Positions 47,419 to 57,144 of a stretch of DNA of 64,000 nt are shown one piece after another. This stretch comes from Pseudomonas lini (GTDB taxonomy: Bacteria > Pseudomonadota > Gammaproteobacteria > Pseudomonadales > Pseudomonadaceae), in assembly GCF_964063345.1 (NCBI RefSeq), contig NZ_OZ061318.1, forward strand, positions 5,766,001 through 5,830,000, in the 5' to 3' direction. Both the position numbers and the translations under genes were made by a program. The notes below the pieces were generated by a model. It was not told where the DNA came from. It saw only the letters and a program-made list of their open reading frames with translations, and searched no databases. How positions within the stretch are numbered: position 1 is the first letter of the stretch; the number at the start of each line of letters is the position of its first letter.

Positions 47419-48441
47419 TCAAGATCGTGGGTCAAAGGCATCGCGCAACGCCTCGCCGATGAACACTAATAAAGAAAGAATCAGCGCCAGGGTAAAAAAC
47501 GCCGTCAGCCCCAGCCATGGTGCTTGCAGGTTCTGTTTGCCTTGACCGATCAATTCGCCCAGGGACGCACTGCCGGCGGGCATGCCGAAGCCGAGAAAAT
47601 CCAGCGCCGTGAGGGTGGAAATCGCCCCGGTCAAAATGAACGGCAAATAACTCAGGGTCGCATTCATCGCGTTGGGCAGAATGTGCCGCACGATCACCTT
47701 GCGATCGCTCAGGCCCAGCGCACGGGCGGCCTTGACGTATTCCAGGTTGCGCCCGCGCAGGAACTCGGCGCGCACCACGTCCACCAGGGCCAGCCAGGAA
47801 AACAGCGCCATGATCCCCAGCAGCCACCAGAAATTCGGCTCGACGAAACCCGACAGAATGATCAGCAGGTACAGCACCGGCAGCCCCGACCAGACTTCCA
47901 GCAAGCGCTGACCGATCAGGTCGACCCAACCACCGTAATAGCCTTGCAGCGCACCGGCGGCGATGCCGATCAACGCACTGATGAAGGTCAGCGCCAACGC
48001 AAACAAAATCGACACCCGCGCGCCGAAAATCACCCGGGCCAACACGTCGCGAGCCTGATCGTCGGTGCCCAGCCAGTTGACCTTCGACGGCGGGCTTGGT
48101 GCGGGTTGATTGAGGTCGTAATTGGGTGTGTCGTCGCTGAACGGGATCGGAGGAAACAGCATCCAGCCGCCGTCCTTGTGGATCAGCTTCTGCACGTAAT
48201 CACTGCGGTAGTCGGCCTGGAATGGCAATTGCCCACCGAACTCCTGCTCGGTGTGGCGTTTGAGCGCCGGGAAATACAGCGAGCCCTGATAACTGACCAT
48301 CAGCGGTTTGTCGTTGGCGATCAGCTCGCCGCCCAGGGTCAGCAGGAACAGGCCGATAAACAACCACAGCGACCACCAGCCCCGGCGGTTTTTCTTGAAA
48401 CGTTCGAAACGGCGACGGCCCAGCGGCGAGAGCTTGAACAT
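47419..48441 (-). CDS. yejE: Peptide ABC transporter permease (YejE type)
   Basis: 340 residues. A charged N-terminus (FKLSPLGRRRFERFKKNRRGWWS) is followed by a first span, a large periplasmic domain of about 90 residues, and then the DppC-like permease core (VNWLGTDDQARDVLARVIFGAR, EAA loop EYVKAARALGLSDRKVIVRHI). The start at 48441 overlaps the previous stop as TGATG, consistent with coupled translation. Confidence 0.92.
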   Translation of the reverse strand: MFKLSPLGRRRFERFKKNRRGWWSLWLFIGLFLLTLGGELIANDKPLMVSYQGSLYFPALKRHTEQEFGGQLPFQADYRSDYVQKLIHKDGGWMLFPPIPFSDDTPNYDLNQPAPSPPSKVNWLGTDDQARDVLARVIFGARVSILFALALTFISALIGIAAGALQGYYGGWVDLIGQRLLEVWSGLPVLYLLIILSGFVEPNFWWLLGIMALFSWLALVDVVRAEFLRGRNLEYVKAARALGLSDRKVIVRHILPNAMNATLSYLPFILTGAISTLTALDFLGFGMPAGSASLGELIGQGKQNLQAPWLGLTAFFTLALILSLLVFIGEALRDAFDPRS

Positions 48442-49502
48442 CAGGCGTTCCTCGCGGCGAAGTCGATACGCGGGTCGACCAGGGTGTAGCAAAGGTCGCC
48501 AATGATTTTTATCAGCAGGCCGAATAAGGTGAAGATGAACAGCGAACCGAATACCACCGGATAGTCCCGTGACACCGCAGCTTCGTAACTCATGCGACCT
48601 AACCCGTCGAGGGAGAAAATCACTTCGATCAGCAGCGAGCCGGCGAAAAATACGCTGATGAAGGCCTGCGGAATCCCCGACACCACCAGCAGCATCGCAT
48701 TGCGAAACACATGGCCGTAAAGCACCCGGCGTTCGCTCAAGCCCTTGGCCCGGGCGGTGACCACGTATTGGCGGGTGATTTCATTGAGGAAGGAGTTCTT
48801 GGTGAGGATGGTCAGGGTCGCGAAACCGCCGACCACCAGTGCCGTCACTGGCAGCACCAGGTGCCAGAAGTAATCGGCGATTTTGCCCAGGGTCGACAGC
48901 GACTCGAAATTGTCCGAGACCAGGCCACGCACCGGGAACCAGTTCAACGAAGTACCGCCGGCGAAGACCACAATCAGGAACATCGCGAACAGGAACGCTG
49001 GCATGGCGTAACCGACGATGATCGCGGTGCTGCTCCAGATATCGAAATGGCTGCCATGGTGCACGGCTTTGCGGATGCCCAGAGGGATCGACACCAGGTA
49101 GGTAATCAATGTGGCCCAGAGCCCGAGGGAAATGGTCACCGGCATTTTTTCCAGAATCAGGTCGGTGACCGTGGCGCCGCGGAAAAAGCTCTTGCCGAAG
49201 TCGAGGCGGGCGTAGCTCTTGAGCATCAGCCACAGGCGTTCGGGTGCCGGCTTATCGAAGCCGTATTGCTTTTCGATCTCCTTGATCAACTGCGGATCGA
49301 GCCCGCGACTGGCCCGCGAACTGCCCTGCAGGGCTTCGCTGGAACCCCCGCCGACATTCGCGCCGCCGATGCCTTGCAAGTGCGCGATGGCCTGTTCCAC
49401 GGGACCGCCCGGCGCGGCCTGGACGATAACGAAATTGACCAGAAGAATAATCACCAGTGTCGGAATGATCAGCAGCAAGCGCCGCAGTACATAAGCCCAC
49501 AT
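48441..49502 (-). CDS. yejB: Peptide ABC transporter permease (YejB type)
   Basis: 353 residues. DppB-like permease with N-terminal span [20 protein letters not shown], a periplasmic insert, and the EAA loop [21 protein letters not shown]. The start at 49502 overlaps the stop of the binding-protein gene as TGATG. A Gly-rich insert ([12 protein letters not shown]) near residue 50 is typical of this subtype. Confidence 0.92.
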   Translation of the reverse strand: MWAYVLRRLLLIIPTLVIILLVNFVIVQAAPGGPVEQAIAHLQGIGGANVGGGSSEALQGSSRASRGLDPQLIKEIEKQYGFDKPAPERLWLMLKSYARLDFGKSFFRGATVTDLILEKMPVTISLGLWATLITYLVSIPLGIRKAVHHGSHFDIWSSTAIIVGYAMPAFLFAMFLIVVFAGGTSLNWFPVRGLVSDNFESLSTLGKIADYFWHLVLPVTALVVGGFATLTILTKNSFLNEITRQYVVTARAKGLSERRVLYGHVFRNAMLLVVSGIPQAFISVFFAGSLLIEVIFSLDGLGRMSYEAAVSRDYPVVFGSLFIFTLFGLLIKIIGDLCYTLVDPRIDFAARNA

Positions 49503-51370
49503 CAGTGCGACCCTCCGGATTTGCCGCGTTTGATGAGTTCGGCGGTCATCTGTTGGTTGGTCAACGAGGTAGAACTCACTTCCCACCAACTCTCGATGGC
49601 TTCGTCATTGCTCGCTTGCACAGAGGGAATGCCGAAGCGGTTCCACCACACGGTCGAGCTACCTGGCGGGTAATAATTGGGAATCCAATAGAAGTTCCAT
49701 TGCAGGACGCGGTCCAGGGCATGGGCGTAGCGCAGCATGTCAGTCTGGGTAGTGGCGCGAACCAGGCCGTTGATCAGCGTATCGACCGCTGGGTTCTTCA
49801 GCACCATGTAGTTGTTGGAGCCCGGATCGTTGGCCGCCGCCGAGCCAAAGTAGTTGTACAGCTCGTTGCCCGGCGAGGTGCTAACCGGGTAGCCGGTGAC
49901 GATCATGTCGTAATCCCGGGACATCAGGCGGTTTATGTATTGGGAGGCGTCGATGCGGCGAATATTCAGGTCGATGCCGATTTGTTTCAGGGTGCGCTTA
50001 TAAGGCAACAGTAGCCGGTCCATGCCGTTCTGGGTGATCAGGAAAGTGAAGCTCAGCGGTTGGCCTTGGGCATTGACCAGTTGATCGCCATCGGGTTTCC
50101 AGCCGGCCTGTTCGAGCAAGTCCAGGGCTTGCAACTGTTTGTCGCGAATCACACCGCTACCGTCAGTTTTCGGGGCTTCGAAGACCTGGGTGAAGACTTC
50201 GTCGGGAATCTGCCCGCGCAGCGGCTCGAGAATCGCCCGTTCACTGGCGTCGGGCAGTTGCCGGGCTGCAAGGTCGGTATTGGAAAAGTAGCTCTGCTGG
50301 CGGATGTAGAGGTCGCGCATCATCTGCCGGTTGCTCCATTCGAAATCCCAGAGCATGGCCAGGGCCTGGCGCACACGGCGGTCCTGGAACATCGGGTTTT
50401 GCAGGTTGAACACAAACCCCTGGGCCGTTTGCGGTGCCTCTTTGGCCAAGTGGGCCTTTTGCAGGCGACCGTCGCTCAGGGCCGGGCTTTCGTAGCCGAT
50501 GGAGTAGGCGGTGGCGGAGAATTCGCGGTTGTAATCGTAGGCGCCGCCACGCAGCACCTGACGGGCAACGTCGGTATCGCCGAAGTACTCGATGCTGAAA
50601 TGATCGAAGTTATAGAGGCCGCGGCTGACCGGTAAATCCTTGCCCCACCAGTCGGCGTTACGCTCAAAGGTGATGCTGCGCCCGGAGTCGACCTTGTTCA
50701 CGCGATATGGCCCGCTGCCCAGCGGTGGCTCGTAACCACCGCCGTTGGCAAAGTCGCGGGTTTTCCACCAGTGCTCGGGAAATACCGGCAAGGTGGCGAT
50801 ATCGAGGGGCAGGGTGCGGTTTTCGTTGCTCTTGAAGTCGAACCGAATGGTTCGCGGCGACTCCACTTCGACGCCTTTGACGTCGGCGAATTGCGTGCGA
50901 TAGCGCAGGCTGCCCTGGGTCATCAGCAGGTCGAAGGTGTAGCGCACGTCTTCGGCGGTGATCGGCTTGCCGTCGGCGAAACGGGCCTTTGGATTCAGGT
51001 AGAAACGCAGAGACAGTCCGTCGTCGGAACGCTCCATCTGTTGGGCGACCAGGCCGTAAACGCTATAGGGCTCGTCCAGCGAACGCTGGGCCAGGGGCGA
51101 GTAGATCAAGCCGTCGATCTGCGTGACACCCGTGCCCTTGTCGATGTACGGCAGGATATGGTCGAAATGACCGATTTCCATCGCCGAGCGACGCATCGTG
51201 CCGCCCTTGGGCGCTTGCGGGTTGGTGTAGGCGAAATGGCTGAAGCCAGCGGGATACTTCGCCGGTTCACCGTACACGGTCAACGCATGTTGCGGTGCAG
51301 CGTTCGCCCCCGTGGCGCCCAATAACAGGGCCACGGCAGTGAACAACAAAGTGGGGAAAACCAGTCGCAT
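49502..51370 (-). CDS. yejA: Peptide ABC transporter binding protein (YejA/NppA type)
   Basis: 622 residues, SBP family 5. Signal peptide [22 protein letters not shown], then [20 protein letters not shown], and lobe motifs [21 protein letters not shown] and [16 protein letters not shown]. It binds oligopeptides in the periplasm; relatives import microcin C and peptidyl-nucleoside antibiotics. The start at 51370 is fixed by the signal peptide and AAGG upstream. First gene of a four-gene operon with overlapping junctions. Confidence 0.93.
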   Translation of the reverse strand: MRLVFPTLLFTAVALLLGATGANAAPQHALTVYGEPAKYPAGFSHFAYTNPQAPKGGTMRRSAMEIGHFDHILPYIDKGTGVTQIDGLIYSPLAQRSLDEPYSVYGLVAQQMERSDDGLSLRFYLNPKARFADGKPITAEDVRYTFDLLMTQGSLRYRTQFADVKGVEVESPRTIRFDFKSNENRTLPLDIATLPVFPEHWWKTRDFANGGGYEPPLGSGPYRVNKVDSGRSITFERNADWWGKDLPVSRGLYNFDHFSIEYFGDTDVARQVLRGGAYDYNREFSATAYSIGYESPALSDGRLQKAHLAKEAPQTAQGFVFNLQNPMFQDRRVRQALAMLWDFEWSNRQMMRDLYIRQQSYFSNTDLAARQLPDASERAILEPLRGQIPDEVFTQVFEAPKTDGSGVIRDKQLQALDLLEQAGWKPDGDQLVNAQGQPLSFTFLITQNGMDRLLLPYKRTLKQIGIDLNIRRIDASQYINRLMSRDYDMIVTGYPVSTSPGNELYNYFGSAAANDPGSNNYMVLKNPAVDTLINGLVRATTQTDMLRYAHALDRVLQWNFYWIPNYYPPGSSTVWWNRFGIPSVQASNDEAIESWWEVSSTSLTNQQMTAELIKRGKSGGSH

Positions 51371-51457
51371 TGTCAGCCTTGGAGCCGGGTGGTTGATAAC
51401 CACAATTTGTACGCTAGCGGCGCGTCCCTCGCCAGCCGTATCACGTAACGAAAACAC

Positions 51458-51483
51458 AACGGCCCACCAAAAGGCGGGCCGTT
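51458..51483 (-). terminator. Terminator of the second parvulin gene
   Basis: 8-bp outer stem AACGGCCC/GGGCCGTT with a further inner CC/GG pairing, 22 bp beyond the stop. On the minus strand it is followed by GTGTTTTCG. Confidence 0.75.
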
Positions 51484-51505
51484 ATGTAGCAAACTTCAGT
51501 GTTGA

Positions 51506-51787
51506 TCAGTCCTGACGGCTGGTCACTTCCAGCAGGTGGTAACCGAACTGGGTCTTGACCGGGCCTTGCACCACGTTGATCGGCGCGCTGAAGACCACGG
51601 TGTCGAATTCCTTGACCATCTGGCCTGGACCGAACGAACCCAGGTCACCGCCCTGGCGGCTGGATGGGCAGGTGGAGTTGGCTTTGGCGACTTCGGCGAA
51701 GTCGGCGCCGCCTTCGATTTGGGCCTTGAGTTCGTTGCACTTGGCTTCGCTGGCAACCAGGATGTGACGGGCAGTGGCTTTGGCCAT
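51506..51787 (-). CDS. ppiC: Parvulin-type peptidyl-prolyl isomerase (second copy)
   Basis: 93 residues, a single parvulin domain: AKATARHILVASEAKCNEL, STCPSSRQGGDLGSFGPGQMV, TQFGYHLLEVTSRQD. Paralogue of the protein at 35401 and closer to the classical E. coli PpiC. Cytoplasmic. The ATG at 51787 is preceded by GGAGT; the in-frame ATG five codons earlier lies within the ribosome-site region. Confidence 0.94.
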   Translation of the reverse strand: MAKATARHILVASEAKCNELKAQIEGGADFAEVAKANSTCPSSRQGGDLGSFGPGQMVKEFDTVVFSAPINVVQGPVKTQFGYHLLEVTSRQD

Positions 51788-51893
51788 GGGAAAATACTCC
51801 ATTCAATGTTCAATAAAGTGCGGAGCCTACCGGATTCAGTGGGCTATTTCTCTCTCAAAGTTCCGTGAATATCGCGTGGCGTCGTGGCATTGC

Positions 51894-52775
51894 TCAAAGG
51901 CCGGCATTTCTCAAGCGTTCGGCATGCTGGACATACAGGGAAATGGGGTCAATGCCCTTGCGGACCTGACCGGTTGTCTGGCCCAGGCTGTCCAAATGAT
52001 CCAGCGGATAGTCCGAGCGGATCACTTTACCCAGATGGGCGCTGAATCGACCGACCATGCCGTCATTCTGCTCGGCTTCGGTGGTGAAATAGCGGGAGAA
52101 GGCCCGCAGGAGTCCGTGCAGCGGATTGAGTGCATGGAGCCCCTCATCGAGAATGTTTCCTTGCAGGGTGCCGCTCCAGGAGTAGTAGCGCACGCCGTTC
52201 ACCAACTCGCGACCCTTGCCGCCCCAGGTTTTCGGTAATCCTTGCGGGTATTTGTCGTTGAATGCGCCGACGCCTTCAGTGGTCAATGCATTGAGCGCGG
52301 CGATGGCGTTCTGTGGCAGGTCCCGGTTGCCACTGAGCAACGACAGGAAGTCGGCGAACAGGGTAGCCACCGCACCGGCGACATGCTCCGGCAGGCGCCC
52401 GGGCGTCAGCGCCTTGCGCAGGAAGTCGGCCAGCTCCGAGCCATGGTTAGGCCCGCTGACCGATGTCACCGAAGCGACTGTCTCCGGCGCCAGCGCCCCC
52501 GCATACCGTGCAGCCAGTGCCCCTTGACTGTGACCGATCAGGTTGACTTTGCTTGCACCGGTTCCTTGCAATACCCGGTCGATCTGGGCCAGCAGTTGTT
52601 CGCCCCGGGCTTCATTGCTGTGGGTGGCTGACAGGTGTGGGATGAAAACCCTCGCGCCGGCACTTCTCAGGGCAAGTTTGACGTCATGGAACAGTTCCAG
52701 ATTGCCGATGCGATCGAAGCCGAAGAGCCCATGGACCAGCAGGATCGGATACTGAGTGGTTGCATTCCGTAGCAT
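51894..52775 (-). CDS. Triacylglycerol lipase (family I, P. fragi-like)
   Basis: 293 residues, alpha/beta hydrolase. Oxyanion region YPILLVHGLFGFD; nucleophile GHSQG (S83 from this start); a long conserved block SVTSVSGPNHGSELADFL; Asp and His of the triad in ENDGMVGRF-like QNDGMVGRF and DYPLDHLD. Closest in pattern to the P. fragi/P. fluorescens lipases, which also lack a clear signal peptide. ATG 52775 is preferred because AAGGAA is then about 6 nt away; ATG 52781 would touch it. No foldase (lif) gene adjoins it. Confidence 0.88.
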   Translation of the reverse strand: MLRNATTQYPILLVHGLFGFDRIGNLELFHDVKLALRSAGARVFIPHLSATHSNEARGEQLLAQIDRVLQGTGASKVNLIGHSQGALAARYAGALAPETVASVTSVSGPNHGSELADFLRKALTPGRLPEHVAGAVATLFADFLSLLSGNRDLPQNAIAALNALTTEGVGAFNDKYPQGLPKTWGGKGRELVNGVRYYSWSGTLQGNILDEGLHALNPLHGLLRAFSRYFTTEAEQNDGMVGRFSAHLGKVIRSDYPLDHLDSLGQTTGQVRKGIDPISLYVQHAERLRNAGL

Positions 52776-53113
52776 GTACATTTCCTTTTTCGCAGTAAGT
52801 CAGGTGTGTGCTCAAGGAGGCACTCTAAAGCACACCACCCGCTCGGCGATGTATGAAAAAGCCGCTGTAACCTGATGAAAACGGAATAGAAATGGTACGA
52901 AAGTTCGGATGAGCCTGAGGTATCGGTCGGAATATTTGGACATCTTTTTAACGATGACTGCACGTTTCTTCACAATGACCTACCTCTGAAACGTCCTTTT
53001 ACCGTGCAAGCCGACGCGATTGTCCGGCAGCGCGAATCAGTACCGTGGGTTTCAATAGGCTTCGTTCGATGCCGACCTCAAGGCGGCATTTATTCCAGGG
53101 ACTGGAGCGTTGA
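52776..53113. other. 338-bp intergenic region without a gene
   Basis: A divergent gap between the lipase gene and the three-repeat protein gene. It is moderately AT-rich around 52850-52950 and probably holds two promoters. No ORF, RNA or repeat could be supported. Confidence 0.5.
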
Positions 53114-54166
53114 ATGGCTACTTATGAAGCAGGTAACTTGAATGTTGTAGAGCAATGCCTGGTGGCACCACAGCTGGATCAAGCGGAGAACGCCACGCTC
53201 GATCCGTCCGACAATAAGGCCATTATCACCGTCGTGCCGTACCCGGACATGGCTTGCGGAGACAAGCTGGAAATACTCTGGTCAGGTATCGACTCAGAGG
53301 GTGTTGCGTATTGGCATGAGGTGTCGCGTTTTGTCAGCGAAGCTCAGGTGGGCAGGGCGATTGTCTTTTGCGTGTCGGGCGTACACATCGCCGCACTGGA
53401 CGGTGGGTCACTAGAGATTTACTACATCCTCTACACTGCGCGCCTTCGTGAACCTGTGGAGTCTGTGCGTTTGTACCTGAACGTCGGTGATGCCCGGCCA
53501 GATTTGTTGCCTGTGATTGTGGACGATGCGGTGGGTAGCACGCTCGATCCGGACAGAGTCGCGCAGGGCGCGCGCGTAACGATCAGGCCGTATGCCCGGA
53601 TGGCTGCTGGAGATCGGGTCTTGCTGTCCTGGGCAGGTGTTACGCCACAAGCGAGTTTCAATGACACATTGAAAATCGAATCCTTTGCAATGGGCAGCGA
53701 ACTGTCGTTTTGGGTAAGTCCCGACTGTATCGCCCCCAATCTCGGAACAACCGTCACGATCAGCTATTGCGTCGAGCAGGAGGGGCAGGCGTCACGCTTC
53801 TCGGAGCCTGTAGCGCTGGTGATCGGCCCGCTGGAACGAGGAGCGCTTTTGCCACCTACCGTGCTGGAAGCCGATGAGGGTTGGCTGGATCTGCAAGATG
53901 CGATCGATGGTGTCACCGTCGTGATCGACAATGCCCAGGCCGAAGCGGGGGAACTGGTCTATCTGAAATGTGACGGGGAGCATTTCAGTCATCGCGATGA
54001 TCGTGAAGTTTCCAGGGAAATGGCCGGTCAACCGCTGGTATTTATCGTTCCCTACAGGTTTTGGCGCGAGCATCAGGATTTGACGGTCCGAGTAGCCTAT
54101 TCGGTCGAGCGTCTCGACGATGTGAGCCAGCAGTCCGAAGCCACGTTGGTGCAAGTGCAGTCATAA
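53114..54166 (+). CDS. Protein of unknown function with three Ig-like-size repeats
   Basis: 350 residues. Three similar modules of about 105-120 residues start with an LDP/LDL motif and a short strand pattern: LDPSDNKAIITVVPYPDMACGD, then LDPDRVAQGARVTIRPYARM and LDLQDAIDGVTVVIDNAQAE, each followed by a hydrophobic-Trp/Tyr strand (LEILWSG, VLLSWAG, LVYLKCDG) and a late SFW/FVIPY strand. The arrangement suggests beta-sandwich domains as found in Pseudomonas secreted or surface proteins. No signal peptide, anchor or secretion signal is seen. It is followed by a strong hairpin. Function not assigned. Confidence 0.7.
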   Translation: MATYEAGNLNVVEQCLVAPQLDQAENATLDPSDNKAIITVVPYPDMACGDKLEILWSGIDSEGVAYWHEVSRFVSEAQVGRAIVFCVSGVHIAALDGGSLEIYYILYTARLREPVESVRLYLNVGDARPDLLPVIVDDAVGSTLDPDRVAQGARVTIRPYARMAAGDRVLLSWAGVTPQASFNDTLKIESFAMGSELSFWVSPDCIAPNLGTTVTISYCVEQEGQASRFSEPVALVIGPLERGALLPPTVLEADEGWLDLQDAIDGVTVVIDNAQAEAGELVYLKCDGEHFSHRDDREVSREMAGQPLVFIVPYRFWREHQDLTVRVAYSVERLDDVSQQSEATLVQVQS

Positions 54167-54182
54167 ACTGAATTAACGTCAA

Positions 54183-54218
54183 CCGCCTTCCGGTTTTCGA
54201 TTGAAAACCGGAAGGCGG
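54183..54218. terminator. 16-bp perfect hairpin between convergent genes
   Basis: Stem CCGCCTTCCGGTTTTC with its exact complement and a 4-nt loop, between the stop of the repeat protein and the stop of the DAHP synthase gene. Probably serves both directions; the T run is weak. Confidence 0.8.
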
Positions 54219-54225
54219 GCACTGG

Positions 54226-55314
54226 TCACTTTGGCTGTTGAGTAGGGTGCTGTGCACGAAGTCGCTCGGTTGCCTGCAGCAACAATTGTTCCGTCCCGGT
54301 CCAGCCAAGGCAGCCGTCCGTTACCGATACCCCGTAACGCAGGGACGAACTCAGTGGTTGGCAGCCTTCGAACAGATGGCTTTCAATCATCATGCCGACC
54401 AGCGAACGATCACCTTTCAGGCGTTGTTCAAGCACGTCGTTGAACACGGCTGGCTGACGCAATGGATCTTTACCGCTGTTAGCGTGGCTGCAGTCGACCA
54501 TGATCCGCGCCGGGATCTTGAGTCTGGTTAAATCACTGTGCACTTGGGCGATGCTTTCGCGGTCGTAGTTCGGCCCACAATGGCCACCACGCAGTACCAA
54601 GTGGGTGTCGGGGTTGCCCGGCGTCTGAATAATTGCAGGGTGCCCTTGGCTATCGACGCCGAAATGACGATGCGGATGGGCGGCCGAGCGCATGGCGTCG
54701 CTGGCGACAGTCACACCGCCATCGGTGCCGTTCTTGAACCCTACCGGCATGCTCAGGCCGCTGGCCATTTCCCTGTGGATCTGTGATTCGGTGGTACGGG
54801 CGCCAATCGCGACCCAGCTCAGCAGGTCGTCGAAGTAGCCGGCGGCCATTGGTTGCAGCAGTTCGGTGGCAATGGGCAAGCCCAGTTGGAGCATTTCGCG
54901 CATCAATTCGCGGGACAGCGTCAAACCACTCGCCATGTCGTCGCTGCCATCCAGATGCGGGTCGTAGGCCAGCCCTTTCCAGCCAATTGTGGTGCGGGGT
55001 TTTTCGACGTAGGCGCGCATCACCAGCAGCATTTCATCGCTGACTTCGGCGGCCAGCCGGGCCAGGTTGGCGGCGTATTCGAGGGCTGAACGGGGGTCGT
55101 GAATCGAGCAGGGGCCGACGATGACCAGCAGACGGGAGTCTTCACCGTTGAGGATCGCGCGAACTGCCTGACGGTGGTCGGCGACTTGCCGGGTCAGGGC
55201 ATTGCTGAGGGGTAATTGCTGTTTGAGCTGCAATGAGCTGGGCAGACGCAAGGTCAGCGCTTCATTGGCAGGGCTCAGGGTGGACAGTGGCAGAGCAGAG
55301 ACGGACGAGTTCAT
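54226..55314 (-). CDS. 3-deoxy-7-phosphoheptulonate (DAHP) synthase, class I
   Basis: 362 residues, AroF/G/H family. Motifs are LLVIVGPCSIHDPRSALEYA, MRAYVEKPRTTIGWKG, GFKNGTDGG, HLVLRGGHCGPNYD and ARIMVDCSHANSGKDP (metal/PEP site). It condenses phosphoenolpyruvate and erythrose-4-phosphate in the first step of aromatic amino-acid synthesis. Upstream lie two aromatic-rich leader ORFs and a strong terminator, so expression is probably attenuated by charged Phe/Tyr/Trp tRNA. Which isozyme (Phe-, Tyr- or Trp-sensitive) cannot be decided by eye. Confidence 0.95.
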   Translation of the reverse strand: MNSSVSALPLSTLSPANEALTLRLPSSLQLKQQLPLSNALTRQVADHRQAVRAILNGEDSRLLVIVGPCSIHDPRSALEYAANLARLAAEVSDEMLLVMRAYVEKPRTTIGWKGLAYDPHLDGSDDMASGLTLSRELMREMLQLGLPIATELLQPMAAGYFDDLLSWVAIGARTTESQIHREMASGLSMPVGFKNGTDGGVTVASDAMRSAAHPHRHFGVDSQGHPAIIQTPGNPDTHLVLRGGHCGPNYDRESIAQVHSDLTRLKIPARIMVDCSHANSGKDPLRQPAVFNDVLEQRLKGDRSLVGMMIESHLFEGCQPLSSSLRYGVSVTDGCLGWTGTEQLLLQATERLRAQHPTQQPK

Positions 55315-55362
55315 ATTCGGGCTTCCTGGGCTGGCGGCGGGTTCGTTTCCGCGCGCTCGGCC

Positions 55363-55515
55363 CTACTGGGGTGTTCGACAATTGGCCGGATTGGCTGCGT
55401 GTGTGTGCTTGCCACCTATGGGTGACCGATCGGAGGCGGCAGGCTGTCCCGAGCGGAGGCTGGTAAATCGCCAGGCGGTAAAACTGTCGTAACGGTAATA
55501 AGTGGCGTAGTTCAT
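55363..55515 (-). CDS. Small aromatic-rich ORF between attenuator and DAHP synthase
   Basis: 50 codons with ATG at 55515 and a good GAGGA site 8 nt upstream. The peptide starts MNYATYYRYDSFTAWRF: four Tyr, two Phe and one Trp in the first 17 residues, then a non-aromatic tail. It lies after the terminator and ends 48 bp before the DAHP synthase start. It may be a second leader peptide that senses aromatic tRNA charging by stalling, or a translated spacer. Function inferred. Confidence 0.6.
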   Translation of the reverse strand: MNYATYYRYDSFTAWRFTSLRSGQPAASDRSPIGGKHTHAANPANCRTPQ

Positions 55516-55573
55516 GTCGTGAATCCTCAAATTGTCTGGTTGACGCTAAAAATGTTCAGGGCTGAAAAAACAA

Positions 55574-55603
55574 AACCCCCGGTCGGGGAGCCGACCGGGG
55601 GTT
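55574..55603 (-). terminator. Attenuator terminator of the DAHP synthase leader
   Basis: 13-bp GC-rich stem AACCCCCGGTCGG/CCGACCGGGGGTT, loop of 4 nt, followed on the minus strand by TTTGTTTTTTC. It lies 48 bp after the stop of the 42-residue leader peptide and well before the structural gene, as expected for an attenuator. Confidence 0.92.
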
Positions 55604-55650
55604 GAAAATTCTCTGGTGGCGACCCGTTTAAAGTGGGCGCCGTGTGGGTA

Positions 55651-55779
55651 TCAGGCGCGCCAGTGGCTAAACCAATACCCAAAATAAAAGCTGACCGAAG
55701 CACAAACGTCGTTCGCCCGGGCAGCCGCAACCGAGCGCGGGGCGCTGGCGGTACGAAGCTGTGAGAGGGCGTTGAGCAT
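55651..55779 (-). CDS. Aromatic leader peptide (attenuation)
   Basis: 42 residues, ATG 55779 with a GGAGA ribosome site. The 3' end encodes SFYFGYWFSHW, seven aromatic residues in eleven, then RA and a TGA. The Gly-Tyr codons (GGGTAT) can pair over 7 bp with TACCCA just after the stop, giving a 1:2-type alternative fold. The terminator follows at 55574-55603. Ribosome stalling for lack of Phe, Tyr or Trp tRNA should free transcription into the DAHP synthase gene. Confidence 0.85.
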   Translation of the reverse strand: MLNALSQLRTASAPRSVAAARANDVCASVSFYFGYWFSHWRA

Positions 55780-55941
55780 GGTCTGTCTCCGATGAATGCG
55801 CCGAGCTTACTAGAGGCCGGTACGCGGATTCAATCAGAAAATGCTATCGATGATCATGGGCTTTTCTATCGCTTGAGTACGTCGGGGGTTGTGACACACT
55901 TTGCGCTGCGCCCAACTACCACAACGTCACAAGGATGAACC

Positions 55942-56700
55942 ATGACGACACTGATCATTGCCGCCGCTCAATCGATCTCCATCGCCGGTGATCTTGCCGC
56001 CAACATGGCTTGGCATCAGCGCTTCATGCAGGTTGCTGCGGAGCAGGGCGTGCAATTGCTGATGTTTCCAGAACTGTCGCTGACCGGGTACGAACGCGGC
56101 CTGGCGGCGGATCTGGCCATAGCGCCAGACGCCGGGGTGCTGCAACCGCTGCGCGACTTCGCGCGGGAGGTCGGTGTGACCAGTGTCGTTGGGGTGCCGA
56201 TTCGTCTGTCGGACGATTCGCCGGTATTGATCGGTGCTCTGGTATTGGGTGCCGATGGTTCGCTTGGTGTTTACAGCAAGCAGCATCTACACCCGGGCGA
56301 GGAGATGGCGTTTGCCCCGGGAGCGGGCGGTTCGACATTAAAGATCGGTAGCGACACCGTCGCACTAGCGATATGCGCCGATTTTTCTCACGCCAGTCAC
56401 GCGGCAGCCGCGGCACGGCAGGGCGCTGATCTTTATGCAGCGGGCGTGTTGATCACAGAAAACGGCTACGCTCCAGATACTGCACTGTTGCAAGGCTATG
56501 CTAGCACTCACTCGATGGCGGTTCTGATGGCCAACCACGGTGGTGCAACGGGTGGCTGGGAATCGGCGGGGCGCAGTGCAATCTGGGCGGAGGACGGGAC
56601 GTTGATTGTGGCGGCGCCGGGTACGGGGAACCATCTAGTCGTTGCTCGCCGCAATGCTGACGGCTGGGAAGGGCAAATCGTCGCTGTGGCGGAGGCTTGA
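55942..56700 (+). CDS. Carbon-nitrogen hydrolase (nitrilase superfamily)
   Basis: 252 residues with the Glu-Lys-Cys triad: E44 in FPELSLTGYE, K113 in YSKQHLHPGEE and C145 in AICADFSH. It hydrolyses amides or nitriles; the exact substrate is unknown. No signal peptide. The next gene (GNAT) starts right at its stop codon, so the two are probably co-expressed. Confidence 0.9.
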   Translation: MTTLIIAAAQSISIAGDLAANMAWHQRFMQVAAEQGVQLLMFPELSLTGYERGLAADLAIAPDAGVLQPLRDFAREVGVTSVVGVPIRLSDDSPVLIGALVLGADGSLGVYSKQHLHPGEEMAFAPGAGGSTLKIGSDTVALAICADFSHASHAAAAARQGADLYAAGVLITENGYAPDTALLQGYASTHSMAVLMANHGGATGGWESAGRSAIWAEDGTLIVAAPGTGNHLVVARRNADGWEGQIVAVAEA

Positions 56701-57144
56701 ATGGGTTTCGAATTGCGTCCGGCAACGTCCCGGGATCTGGACTTTGCTCGTAGCCTGACTTGTCGAAATATGCTTCGCTACTACATTCAACATGAGCTGT
56801 TGTGGCTGGACGAGGCCTTTGATGTCGCCTGGCAGGGCCGCGAAAACTGGCTGATTGTGCGTGATGACACGTTGATGGGGTATGTCAGTCTGAGCCGTGA
56901 CGCTAATGCCTTGTATATCCGCGAATTGCATTTATTAGCAGCGTACCAGGGGCTGGGCGCCGGTTCCTGGGCGATCGATCAGGTATTCGCCATGGCGTGC
57001 AAGGAGCGACGCCCGGCATTGCGTTTGACCGTTTTTGAAAATAATCCGGCAAAAATACTTTACGAGAGAAAGGGCCTGAAGGTGGTCGGCAAGGACCAGT
57101 GTTTCCTGAGAATGCAACGTGATATCAATGGACTGCATCGCTGA
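56701..57144 (+). CDS. GNAT family N-acetyltransferase
   Basis: 147 residues. N-terminal ELRPATSRDLDFARSL, the acetyl-CoA-binding motif A region ELHLLAAYQGLGAGSWAID (Q/RxxGxG/A type), and NPAKILYERKGLKVVG in motif B. The ATG directly follows the TGA of the nitrilase gene. Substrate unknown. Confidence 0.88.
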   Translation: MGFELRPATSRDLDFARSLTCRNMLRYYIQHELLWLDEAFDVAWQGRENWLIVRDDTLMGYVSLSRDANALYIRELHLLAAYQGLGAGSWAIDQVFAMACKERRPALRLTVFENNPAKILYERKGLKVVGKDQCFLRMQRDINGLHR

